Source: Coriaria nepalensis (lineage: Eukaryota > Streptophyta > Magnoliopsida > Cucurbitales > Coriariaceae). Taken from it: a stretch of DNA of 64,000 nt. The notes beneath the pieces were generated by a model. That model was not told the origin of the DNA and did no database searches. It saw only the letters and a program-made list of their open reading frames with translations. The number at the start of each line of letters is the position of its first letter. Position 1 is the stretch's first letter. The translations under genes were made by a program, and so were the position numbers. The DNA lies in NCBI GenBank assembly GCA_027186245.1, contig CP114485.1, positions 4,960,001 through 5,024,000 of the forward strand, in the 5' to 3' direction. Shown here piece after piece: positions 46,818 to 57,405 of the stretch.

Positions 46818-49804
46818 ATGGTTGCTTTCGCGGCACCCGCTCAGTTCCTATCTCCGACCACTATCGACATTTCTTTGAACTCTCATCGGCGGCGGAGCAT
46901 TCGGTTAGCTCAGGTAATAACCACCACCGTTGACACCAGTCACCGCCTTCTAGAAAGCCAATGCCAGCTCTCTAATTCCTCTCCTCAGTCTCCCGAAAAC
47001 TTGAAATCCGATAATCTCTTTAAACCTCAGCTTAGAACCCTATTTAAAGCTCTCATAGTTTCTTCCTCTGTAACTCTCATCTTCAATCTCCCTCTCTCCA
47101 TCCACAATGGGAACGGAAACTTTAGTGGCGGTGGAAGTGGGGATGGATTTGGCGGCGGCGGCGGAGGGGGAGGAAGTTCCGACGGAAGCGGGGGGGAATT
47201 TTGGAGAAACCTCTTTCCTTCTGCAATCGCCGGCGAAAACCAAACTCAAGAGTGGGATTCTCATGGATTACCAGCCAACATTGTCGTTCAGCTCAATAAA
47301 CTAAGCGGGTTCAAAAAGTACAAAATCTCCGAAATCCTCTTCTTCGATCGGAGAAGACGGACCACAATCGGAAAAGATGATTCGTTCTTCGAAATGGTTT
47401 CGTTAAGACCAGGTGGAATCTACACCAAAGCTCAGCTCCAGAAAGAGCTTGAATCACTTGCAACTTGCGGAATGTTCGAGAAAGTTGACATGGAAGGAAA
47501 AACCAATGCAGACGGAACTTTAGGGTTAACAATCTCTTTCACAGAGAGTACTTGGCAGTCTGCTGATAAATTCCGGTGCATAAACGTCGGGTTAATGGCT
47601 CAATCAAAGCCGATTGAGATGGACGCAGATTTGACAGAAAAGGAGAAGCTCGAGTACTTTAGGAACCAGGAGAAGGATTATAAGAGGAGGATTGATAGGT
47701 CAAGACCTTGTTTGTTGCCAGTTCCGGTCTATCGGGAGGTGATGAAGATGTTGAGGGATCAAGGGTCGGTTAGTGCACGGCTTTTGCAGAAGATAAGAGA
47801 TAGAGTGCAGAAATGGTATCATGATGAAGGGTATGCTTGTGCTCAAGTAGTGAATTTTGGGAATTTGAATACTAAGGAAGTTGTTTGTGAAGTGGTAGAA
47901 GGTGATATAACCCAATTAGTGATTCAATTTCTCGATAAGATCGAGAATGTTGTTGAAGGGAATACTCAAATCCCTGTTGTGAAAAGGGAATTGCCTAAAC
48001 AGGTAATCAATTGCATGAAAAAATTGATTTGAATAGATTTTTTGAATCTAATCCTTTGTTTATCATATGTGATTAATGTTATAGCTGCGCCCAGGTTATG
48101 TATTCAACATAGAAGCAGGGAAGCAAGCTCTGAGGAATATAAACTCACTAGGTTTGTTCTCAAATATTGAAGTGAATCCTAAACTTGATGAGAAGAATGA
48201 AGGAGGGATAATTGTTGAAATAAAGCTTAAAGAACTAGACCAAAAGAGTGCGGAAGTCAGTACAGAGTGGAGCATTGTACCCGGACGTGGAGGACGGCCC
48301 ACTTTGGTATATTTTTGTGTGCAAAATACTTGTTTAGAAAACTTATCATCTGGTTTTGAAATTCTCATAAAATTTGTTCTATAATGTTGTGTATTGAAAG
48401 GCTTCACTTCAGCCTGGGGGAACTATTACTTTCGAGCATCGAAATATAAAGGGGCTTAATAGATCCATTCTCGGTACCATAACCACTAGTAACTTTATTA
48501 ATCCTCAGGTACTGCAATCTTAGTTGTATCTAAATTAAATTCCTTTTTTTGGGGGGAATTTCTGTAAATGTAAACTTTGCTTGGAAATGTCAGGATGATC
48601 TAGCATTTAAGCTTGAAGTATGTGCATCCATATTTGGATGGGGTGTATAACCCTAAAAATCGTACACTTCGTGTGAATTGTTTCAACAGCCGGAAACTGA
48701 GTCCAGTCTTCACTGGTGGACCCGGGCTGGAAGAAGTTCCTCCTATATGGGTTGATCGTGCTGGTGTTAAGGCTAACATTACTGAAGTAATTACGAATTA
48801 ATGACTTTTTTTACTTTCAATTGGTCCCTTTAAACGTTTACTGATTGATGTGTCTTTCCCTTACAGAATTTTACCCGTCAGAGCAAGTTCACTTACGGGC
48901 TTGTAATGGAAGAGATAACGACCCGTGATGAAAGCAGTCACATCTGTCCCAACGGTCAGAGAGTTTTACCCAATGGAGGAATCAGTGCAGATGGGCCCCC
49001 CACCACGCTTAGTGGGACCGGGGTCGATCGTATGGCCTTCTTGCAGGCAAATATCACGCGTGATAACCCCACATTTGTTAATGGAGCTATTGTGGGTGAG
49101 AGGAATGTATTTCAGGTTAGTTAATTGTTTCAAACAAGGGTAGGTATCAACATTTTTTTGGAGAAAAATGTAGGTTATAACCGTCTGGTTTTTTCCTCTT
49201 GCAGGTAGACCAGGGCCTTGGAATTGGTAGCAAGTTTCCGTTCTTTAACAGACACCAACTGACAATAACACGATTCCTCCCGTTGAAGCAAGTGGAGGAA
49301 GGTTCTGGAAAACAACCGCCACCAGTCCTTGTCCTTCATGGCCATTACAGCGGCTGTGTTGGAGATCTTCCGAGTTATGATGCTTTTTCTCTTGGGGGCC
49401 CATATTCTGTTAGGGGTTACAACATGGGTAAAATTGGTGCGGCCCGTAACATCCTTGAGGTATGAAAGTAATAACTAATGAACTGACTATTAATTATTTT
49501 GTTAACGAGACATCCAAACTGTTTGTTCTGACTTATTTCTTGGCTTTTTCTTTTTGCCTCTTAGCTTGCTGCTGAGCTACGGATTCTGGTGAGAAATACA
49601 CACGTGTATTTGTTTGCGGAACATGGGAATGACCTTGGAAGCTCGAAAGATGTCAAGGGTAACCCGACTGAGGTATATAGGCGAATGGGTCAAGGGTCAT
49701 CTTATGGTTTAGGGGTCAAGCTGGGTCTGGTACGAGCCGAGTATGCTGTTGATCATAACTCCAGCACGGGTTCATTATTTTTCCGGTTCGGAGACAGATT
49801 TTGA
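46818..49804 (+). CDS. TOC75: TOC75, protein-conducting channel of the chloroplast outer envelope
   Basis: Seven exons: 46818-48002, 48085-48306, 48401-48508, 48594-48786, 48867-49115, 49205-49459, 49565-49804; about 816 residues (Arabidopsis TOC75-III about 818). The start is the ATG at 46818 (MVAFAAPAQFLSP). A bipartite N-terminal transit region ends in the characteristic Gly-rich stretch (about residues 98-127). POTRA domains follow (YKISEILFFDRR, GGIYTKAQLQKELESLATCG), then the Omp85 beta-barrel ending FFRFGDRF. TOC75 is the pore for nearly all protein import into chloroplasts. Oddity: exon 4 is one base too long; DDLAFKLE is followed out of frame by YVHPYLDGVYNPKNRTLRVN, the break being near 48610-48617 (CTTGAAGTATGTG). 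Because the gene is essential and otherwise perfect, an assembly indel or a very recent mutation is likely. Confidence 0.92.
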
Positions 49805-50174
49805 GATCATACTAGAGTTTCTTCTATGTTCTTGGCTTAATTCTGATTGGCCTTTAGGTTTTTCCGGGAAATAATATTGGAGAATGAAGCTGCTGAGTTT
49901 TCTGCTGTTGCTTAAGAGGCTGCGCGTTAGAATCATTGTTGAGTTAAACCGTAAACTCTTTTCTGTAGGTTCGGTTTTATTGGGTTATTTAGTGAGGTGG
50001 GCGTTTTTATTTTTTCAGTTCTTTTGCTCTCTCTTTCTCATAGGGGGAATTATTAGGCCAAGTGAAGAATTCTAAATTTCTTAGTAATAAAGAGCTCTCT
50101 ATCTACGCCCATTCCATGCAAATTTTCTACTGTTGCTTTTTAACGATTCCATAATCGGTGTTGATTTTTGATGC
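49805..50174. other. 3' flank of TOC75
   Basis: Likely TOC75 3' UTR and short spacer before a PPR relic. Nothing else is seen. Confidence 0.5.
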
Positions 50175-50860
50175 ATGGTATTCCATTTTACTATGCATTC
50201 TCTTATCAACCGCGCAGCATTTTCAAGGGCTCACCATCCTCTTACCATCTCAATCATCCGTCGTCAATTCCAATCATCGCGTGACATTTATGCACATCTG
50301 ATTGTGATCTACGGACATGAACGAAAGTTGCACTCCGGGAAATCACTTCATGCTCACCTTATAGTCAACGGCTTGGGCCCATTCATCTTATTTTTGCCGC
50401 CAAGTTTGATTGCTTTCTACTCATCCTGTGAAAACTAGCTGATGCATGGAAACTGTTCGATAGAATTCCCAAACGAAACCTCTGCCGATGGATCCTGCTG
50501 ACTGGGGCCTATTCGCGATATGGGTTGTACCCAGAAGCATTAGACCCTCTTGTTGAGATGCAGAAACAGGGTTTGATGCCTGATGAATTTGTAATTCCCA
50601 GCATTCTCAAAGCCTGAACACCTCTCTGATACACAGACTGGTGAGAAACTCCATGCCATAATTCTCAAGAACTCAGCTCGAACCAAATCGTTTTGTTTGC
50701 AGTTCACTTATTGATTATGTACGTGAAAAGTGGAAACTTTTCCACGGCAAAGTGAGTTTTTGAAGAAATGGTGAGAAAGATCTGGAAGCTCTGATTTTTG
50801 GGTTTTCCCAACATAGTTCAGTAGAAGAAGCTTTTGATTTAATAAATTGATGAGTCCAAC
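50175..50860 (+). pseudogene. PLS-class PPR protein relic, N-terminal part
   Basis: Plus strand. After an open stretch (50175-50438) with HERKLHSGKSLHAHLIVNGL comes, in another frame, ADAWKLFDRIPKRNLCRWIL, LTGAYSRYGLYPEALDPLVE, MQKQGLMPDEFVIPSILKA, then the remains of an EKLHAIILKNS-like and an FEEMVRK-like repeat separated by stops. These are P, L and S repeats of a PPR protein. Only the N-terminal part is present and it is broken by several stops and frame changes. Confidence 0.7.
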
Positions 50861-52173
50861 GGTGAGAAAGTTTTTTTCCCTAAAAGGTTTTCTCAACTAG
50901 AAATCTTTTTCCTAAACAATATGAGACGAATTTCAACACTCCCATCACTTGTAGGCTGGTCATTTCGAAAGCTCAACAGGTGATATAATAGGTAACAGAC
51001 ACTTGCCAATGAAATATAAACACATCTACTTATGATCTAATTCTGATACTACGATAAATTGATAAATTTAATAGTTTCTTTCTCTAAAAACCAAGGTGAA
51101 GATGATGATGAAGGGAAGAAAGTTGACGAAACTTCCAGGTTGTAGTTGGATTGAGACAGGGTGAAGAGATAAAGGAAAAACATAATGCCATTTCATACCT
51201 TCATTGAAGTATAACTGCATTTGAATACGAAAGGAGAAAGCTATGTAGAATATCGTCTCCACATCTGTAATGTCTAGTATGAAAAATCAATATATCAGAT
51301 AGTTGAAAAGTCTAGTTGTCAATCTTTTTCGTATTCAAATGGAACAGCCAAATCCATAGAAAGTATAGGCTTACAATTATCTAGATTGGGTATCCAAGGA
51401 GAAATGTAGCCATAAGTAGATAATTGTTACTTTTCTATAATACATCATCCCTCTGGCCAAAGAAAAAAGAAATGAAAAAACAAAACACCATGTTTTGTTG
51501 AAGAGGCCTTCTGGACATCCGAAACTCCTTCTGAGGTGATCTTGGTTCAAGATACATATCTGCAAGTGAAGTACCAATGCTAGTTGTAACCACACATCAA
51601 TCAATAAAAATAAATTCTAACAGAACACAGAGCTAGAAGAATTTTGTAAACTCTTTAAATGCTAGACAGGACAAATTTCAAGCTTCATTAAAAGTAGCAA
51701 TCAAATCTAGACTTTGCAAACTTAAGTTAAGTGTTTGTTTCTACAGTTAGATATCCATGACAATCTAGATCACACTAAAAATATTAGTTACTGTCCATTG
51801 TCCAACCTTCTAGTTACTTGTAGGTATTCTGTTCATATTATACCTGAAAAGTACTGAAAAAAAGTCCTGAAACTTTGAACCAGATATATACCAGCTAGAA
51901 TGTTAGATATATATCACACTTTAAGTATAAGTTTCCATCTTATAAAATTAATGGGGTATTTAATAAATTAAAAGTATAAACCAGCAAAAAGACTTGGTTT
52001 TTTTTCTTCTCATATTCGTACTAGCATTCATATGCCCTTTATCCGCAACCTCTTTTAACACAAGGATCAGAAGAAAAAGTACACAAAAAATATAAAAGGC
52101 AAGAACATCTCAATCACATTCATATCAGACCAAGAAACAAACCCGTTTGCTCTAAACATTAACTCTTGCAATA
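50861..52173. other. Spacer, no gene supported
   Basis: AT-rich sequence between the PPR relic and the LUX stop codon. The last 100-300 bp should be the LUX 3' UTR. Short open frames on both strands show no recognisable product. Confidence 0.5.
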
Positions 52174-53139
52174 TCATTTATCATTAGAATTATAATGACC
52201 AACATGATGAGGATATGAAACCATGGATCCATACTTATTCCCCGACCAATCTTGCTGCTGCTGGTGCATCATACTATATGGGTACCCGCCCACGTTACCC
52301 AAGGGACCGACCATATGACCATGAGATGCTGCCGACATGCCAAGTAACGACATAGGCACCATTTGTGGTGGCCCATAAGGCATCGGAATCGGAACTGGCA
52401 ACTGCCCAGTTCCTGGTCCATTTGAGCTCGATTCGGGCAGGCTCTGTGGGACCGGAGTGGACGCGAATAGGTGGTCTGATGCAGAGGGTCCCTCGTTTGA
52501 GAATCCTTGCATTCGTTTCAGATAAAGGCGGTACTTTTGAAGATGGCTCGCTACGTTTTCTCGGGTTAATCCCTCTACGTTCATCAATTGCATGATTGTT
52601 TTAGGCACTGCGTTTTTGATATCTAGATGAGCTACTACATCGACGAACCGCTTGTGTAATTGTGGGGTCCACACGAGCCTAGGTCGCTTCAGGGTTCGAG
52701 CCGAGGGGTCTACTTCAGTTGAATTCTCGGTCCTGAGAGCTGAATCGGCTTCTTCTGTGGTGTCTAGCTTCCTCAATTTTCTGGGATCAAGGGCAGAGCC
52801 GTCTGGATTGGTGGTGGTTTCTTCCCATCCTACTACCATCGGGTCCGCGTCGACCCGACCCCGTTCTTCGAAGGATTTGAAATTGTTAGATGAGGAGAAG
52901 CCTTGCGATTGTCCTCCACGGAGATTTGAGAGCGTTGTCTGTGAGGCTCGATTGACGTCTAAGATCGTCCGGCAGGGTTCCGGCGAGATTCTAAACGCCG
53001 ATGCGAGCTCTGGTGGGATCAAGTGCTTAGTTAGAGGGGTGAGATCGTCCGGGTCGGGTAGACCCGTTTCCCATTCGAGAACTCGATCTTCATCTCCATC
53101 GCATCCTTCATACTCGGTCATCCTCACCTCCTCACCCAT
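52174..53139 (-). CDS. LUX: LUX ARRHYTHMO / PCL1, GARP-type MYB factor of the evening complex
   Basis: Single exon, 321 residues (Arabidopsis LUX 323). The start is the ATG at 53139 ([14 protein letters not shown]); upstream in-frame codons lack an ATG. The N-terminal motif [60 protein letters not shown] is specific to LUX and BOA. The GARP MYB-like DNA-binding domain (about 151-211) reads [60 protein letters not shown]. The tail is rich in Pro, Gly, Met and Gln. With ELF3 and ELF4, LUX forms the evening complex that represses PRR9, PIF4 and other genes at night. Nothing is missing. The evening elements upstream suggest clock control. Confidence 0.95.
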   Translation of the reverse strand: MGEEVRMTEYEGCDGDEDRVLEWETGLPDPDDLTPLTKHLIPPELASAFRISPEPCRTILDVNRASQTTLSNLRGGQSQGFSSSNNFKSFEERGRVDADPMVVGWEETTTNPDGSALDPRKLRKLDTTEEADSALRTENSTEVDPSARTLKRPRLVWTPQLHKRFVDVVAHLDIKNAVPKTIMQLMNVEGLTRENVASHLQKYRLYLKRMQGFSNEGPSASDHLFASTPVPQSLPESSSNGPGTGQLPVPIPMPYGPPQMVPMSLLGMSAASHGHMVGPLGNVGGYPYSMMHQQQQDWSGNKYGSMVSYPHHVGHYNSNDK

Positions 53140-54230
53140 CGTCTTCCCCAAACTGTTTGGGATTTTTACCTTCCCTTACCTTTCGATTTTCTGCTTTATT
53201 TGAGCTCGAATTAGATCAGAAATGTCAGCGTTTGAGGTTCGGAAGCTATCCGAGATAGTTTCGGCATCGATTTGGTGTCGGAAATAAGGGGGAGAAGAAA
53301 AAGTCAAATCCTTGGTGAGATATTTCGTGAGACTCGGAGAACTCTTGTGTGTTTGGGAAACGAGAAAGTGAGAGAGAAAATAAAAGAAAAATATTTCCTC
53401 CTGATCTTTAAAGAAAAGAAAAAAAAAAAAAAGTCGGAAAAAGTGCAATTTGAGATTCCGGATTGCTCTTTTTACTCGTGCCAGCGTGGACGACTAAGCC
53501 AGATATTTTTGATCTGCTAAATATCTCTTCCTCTTTCTCCCAATCCTACTCTCGAATCTACGTTTCAAACTGTATTTGCTTTGACGCGTACCCTCGATTT
53601 CCTTTTCAGCCAATCACATCTCGACGGGAGAAGATAGGGATTTGCTGAATCTGAATGGCAAAATTACGGATTTAGTCAGCAAATGGCAATCGATATCGAG
53701 TGTGTGATTTGTTGAGACTGCCCACATAAGAAAAGTACATGCACTTTTTGAGGGTATTTGGGTAATTATGAAAACCGACGGAACCGACTTCGATTTAGTT
53801 TTAGCACGCAGCGGCTGGACCAATAGTGTGAGAGAATATTGGTGGACAGCTGGTATCGTGGATAATTTAAGACCTATCTTAGAGTTTTCATAGAGATTAA
53901 AACACGTGTATCTATTTTAAATCCGACGGTCAACGATGTAATGAAGATATGAAACACGTGTATGTGTACACTTGCATAAGGATCGGTTCTTGTCTTGTTG
54001 GGCTTAGTCCGTGTAGATATATTGGGCTAAGAATGCTCTGCGGCCCGATTAGTTATTTATCGGTTAAATTCTAAACACGTCCCTTTATTTATATAGGTTT
54101 TTATTTTCGTTATTTGATTTTAGTTCCAACTCAAATAAGGTTTTATAAATTTTATTTCCGTCTTATTTTTAGTTATTAAATCTGAAAAGAATAGAAATAA
54201 AGAAAAACCCTAGCCGAGTAAGCTCTCTGG
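53140..54230. other. LUX promoter and spacer
   Basis: 53140-53450 is the LUX 5' UTR and proximal promoter, with an A-run at about 53414-53432. The evening-element pair lies just beyond. Several CACGTG-type cores occur at 53900-53960. No coding frame is supported before the LINE. Confidence 0.5.
53511..53526. promoter_or_regulatory. Evening element pair in the LUX promoter
   Basis: AGATATTTT at 53511-53519 is the exact reverse complement of the evening element AAAATATCT. A second, AAATATCT (53519-53526), follows at once in the opposite orientation. The pair is 372-387 bp upstream of the LUX start codon. CCA1, LHY and RVE factors bind this element, and LUX is known to be evening-expressed under their control. 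Direct evidence is the motif and its position. Confidence 0.65.
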
Positions 54231-54364
54231 CCCTAGCCATGCAAATCTGAATTTCGGTCTCTTTCCGGCTGTTGCTGACCGTCTACCATCTCCGACGGTA
54301 GTGATCCTTTTTAATCCCGTTTCCCTCATCCATGCATACGTAAAATTCACTCCGATACACATGC

Positions 54365-54904
54365 ATGGATCTCAAAAAAGACCCCGCTATTTCTTCTGAT
54401 ACGATCTCCCACACCCCCGTGGAGCAATCAGACAAATCAACAAATCCAGGTAATTCAGGCAAGGCGGCTAGGTCCAGTGTTTGTATGCTCATATACCGCC
54501 TCGCTTATGAACTCAGTTGAATCCCCCACAATTGACGTAGAAGTTACCTCATTTGAAAAAGATGGCGTTCCTTCGTCATCATTCTCCACTCCTACTATCA
54601 CCCAGTCTGAAGCTCTTCTAGATAAGGCGGTGATCCTCAGGTTCAGGATTGGACGACCTTCACTCGAAAAGATCCAGGCTTTCATGAAAACGAATTGGAA
54701 ACCTAAAGGAACATTTGTTATGGGTTTGATGAACTCTCGATCGTTATGTATTCATAGGTGGAATCAGGTCGCTTATTCACAGGTTAATGGTGCATGTTAC
54801 CCAGCGTGGATTCAACTACCACAATTGCCTCTAAACTATTTTAATTCCGCATTGCTTAGGCCTATAGCAAGCAAGATCAGAACAGTATTGAACATAAATA
54901 GTAC
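54365..54904 (+). pseudogene. LINE ORF1, N-terminal part (DUF4283-like)
   Basis: An ATG at 54365 opens MDLKKDPAISSDTISHTPVE; the frame changes around 54490-54520, where NSVESPTIDVEV continues in another frame. From about 54620 the DUF4283-type nucleic-acid-binding region is readable: LLDKAVILRFRIGRPSLEKI, FMKTNWKPKGTFVMGLMNSR, PAWIQLPQLPLNYFNSALLR, PIASKIRTVLNIN. It is cut by the Copia integration at 54904/54905. In plant L1 elements ORF1 protein binds LINE RNA. Confidence 0.8.
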
Positions 54905-55378
54905 CAGATACGTTTTCCAAAAAATGATATTTTTAGCCTCCCAGATTGCTTTAGGTTACTGTAAAAATAGTTTTCGGGATATGACAAGCCTTTACAAAAG
55001 ATCACAAGCAACAGTGAAATTTTGTTATGGAATATATTCGGTTTCTGACAGTACGAAAACTGAGAAAAAGATTGGTATTCAGTTCTCTTCAGGTTTCTCT
55101 TATTTATAGGCAAATTTTGGCACATGTTCGTGAAACAGTATACTGTTTCACAAATAGTCACACTTCTTTGTTTAAAACAGTTTAACTACTTTAACAGTCA
55201 GATATTTGAATTCCCGAAATTCAAACTCTAACGGTAACTAACCGTTTTAACTGTCAAACATTTAAGTAGTCGATCAACCACCGCACGTGGCGGCTGGCCG
55301 CCACGGGCCGCCACGTCGCAAATGTGCAAAGTGCCAAGTGCGCCTAATAAGCGCCAAAAGTGCCTCACGCCTCACGCC
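54905..55378 (-). repeat. Inverted partial LTR
   Basis: Reverse complement of about 61245-61708 of the 3' LTR, with few differences. It contains the palindrome (55130-55151) and the inverted TATA region. It lacks the terminal 38 bp of the LTR on the outer side and the first part of the LTR on the inner side. The junction at 55378/55379 goes directly into Copia internal sequence. Confidence 0.85.
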
Positions 55379-55760
55379 TATGAGTGATAAGTATCTTAAA
55401 TGTAACAAAGATACTGAAAGAACTTCACCTATATAAACTTAGAGGTGGTGCCGCCTCTCATAAGAATTAGAGTTTTTCTTAAGAAAGTTTATGAACAGGA
55501 TGAGCATAAGGCCATAATAGTGCTAAGCGAGATATATATGGAATATATGAATTATGAGTGTCTATGTGTGTGATATCACCGGTTTTGTCACATATATGAA
55601 ATAACTGGTTCAAAGCTTTGAGCTACCTGGGATTTCGACAGAACTTTGTGACACTTATACTAAGGTAAAGTTCAAATCGAAAGATACTTTATTTCATGCA
55701 TATGCACCGTCTTCAAGATTCTGACAGGTTAATTCATTTACACTTTATCCAGTGGGGGAT
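55379..55760 (+). repeat. Duplicate of the Copia 3' internal end
   Basis: 382 bp, same length as 60642-61023 and differing at only a handful of positions (for example GTGTGATATCACC against GTGTGGTATCACC). It ends in the purine tract AGTGGGGGAT, the expected polypurine tract directly before an LTR, so the following LTR is preceded by what normally precedes a 3' LTR. Confidence 0.9.
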
Positions 55761-56475
55761 TGTTGGACTTTTTCCTTTGGCTAAAGTGAAATGGATTAAA
55801 GACCCAAATCCCAAAAAAAAAATGTTTAATAAATGTTTAATAAATGCATCCCACATTGGAAAGGGATAAACATTTTCAAGCATTTATAAGTAATTGTAAA
55901 TAGTAAATATTTGTAATAATAAATAAGTATTGGGGCTTGGCTGAGACTCACACTCTCACACGCGCGCGCGGCGTGGGCGTGAGGCTTAAGGCGTGAGGCG
56001 CTTATTAGGCGCACTTGGCACTTTGCACGTTTGCGACGTGGCGGCCAGCCGCCACGTGCGGTGGTTGATCGACTACTTAAACGTTTGACAGTTAAAACGG
56101 TTAGTTACCGTTAGAGTTTGAATTTCGGGAATTCAAATATCTGACTATTAAAGCAGTTAAACTGTTTTAAACAAAGAAGTGTGACTGTTTGTGAAACAGT
56201 ATACTGTTTTACGAACAAGTGCCAAAATTTGCCTATAAATAAGAGAAACTTGAAGAGAACTGAAGACAAATTTTCTTCTCAGTTTTCGTACTGTCAGAAA
56301 TCGAATATATTCCATAAAAAAATTTCACTGTTGCTTGTGATCTTTTGTAAAGGCTTGTCATATCCCGAAAACTATTTTCACAGTAGCCTAAAGCAATATG
56401 GGAGGGTGAAAATCTCGTTTTTTGGAAAACGTATCTGTTACGTGTTTCAAGTCTTGATCCCATTTAATTTCAACA
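55761..56475 (+). repeat. Copia LTR (5' LTR of the gag-pol body)
   Basis: 715 bp, TGTTGG...TTCAACA. Contains a GC-rich segment with CACGTG, the near-perfect palindrome (56191-56212), a TATA box TATAAATA (56234-56241), and transcribed R/U5. The sequence right after its end (ATCAAAAAACGATATTC) is where the primer binding site should lie; it does not match the common initiator Met tRNA site TGGTATCAGAGC. Confidence 0.9.
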
Positions 56476-56496
56476 ATCAAAAAACGATATTCTGCA

Positions 56497-57405
56497 ATGG
56501 AGACCGAGACTGCTGTTTCAACCATAAAGCTGATGAACCAGGATCTTGTGAGGCTTGATCGATTTGATGGATCAAACTTCACACGATAGCAAGACAAACT
56601 GAAGTTCTTGCTCACTGCCTTGAAGATCTATTACATTCTGGATCCTAACCTTCAATCACTTCTAGAATCCTCTCTAGATGATACTGAAGAGATTAAAGCA
56701 GCGAAACTGAAAAGGGACGAGGATGCAATTATGTGTCGGGGACATATTCTGAATGCTCTATCTGACCGTCTGTTCGATCTCTATACAAATACAAATTCTG
56801 CAAAGGAAATCTGGAATGCGTTGGAGAACACGTACAAGGCAGAAGAGGAAGGTACTAAAAAATTCTTAATATCTGAGTATTTTAACTTTAAAATGCTTGA
56901 TGGAAAACCTCTCTTAGATCAGATTCATGATTTACGAGTTATTGTCAATAAACTTGTTGCTGTAAAAGTCATACTTCCTAAAATTTTTCAAGTTGGTGCT
57001 ATAATTGCTGAGTTGCCATCTAGTTGGAAAAGTTACAGGAAGAAGATTCTTTACAATAACGAAGATTACTCTTTGGAAGAGGTTAAAAAGCATCTATGTA
57101 TTGAGGAAGAATCTCTGACTAGAGACAAGAAAGCGGAGGAAACCGATATCAGTACCTCAAAGGCCAATGCTGTAGAAAGGCCTAGCCATCCCAAGGGCAA
57201 AAATCACAAAACGAATTTTCTTGGTCCGAAGAGGGATCAAGGAAAATTCAAAACTGACAAGAAAAAAGGTGCTTGTTTTGTTTGTGGCAAATCTGGGCAT
57301 TTTGCTTGTGATTGCAGATTCAGAAAGAAACAAAACGAGAATGGCAAAGTGAATGCCGTACAGGAGGAGATCATCGCTACTGTGAGCGAGATCAATGCTA
57401 TCTAA
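56497..57405 (+). pseudogene. Copia gag
   Basis: An ATG at 56497 (METETAVSTIKLMNQDLVRL) is followed after 30 codons by a TAG stop (56587-56589) where the family has Trp. The frame then stays open to 57405. It contains the UBN2-type gag domain (IMCRGHILNALSDRLFDLYT, AKEIWNALENTYK, YFNFKMLDGKPL) and the zinc knuckle CFVCGKSGHFACDC (CX2CX4HX4C). A second stop (TAA 57403-57405) separates it from pol in the same frame. In an active element gag would form the capsid around the RNA genome. Confidence 0.85.

Noticed and set aside
55379..55760. Reading the 3' internal duplicate as a separate, independently inserted Copia copy
   Set aside because: No target duplication was found at its edges, it is nearly identical to 60642-61023, and the whole complex shares a single AGTAC duplication.
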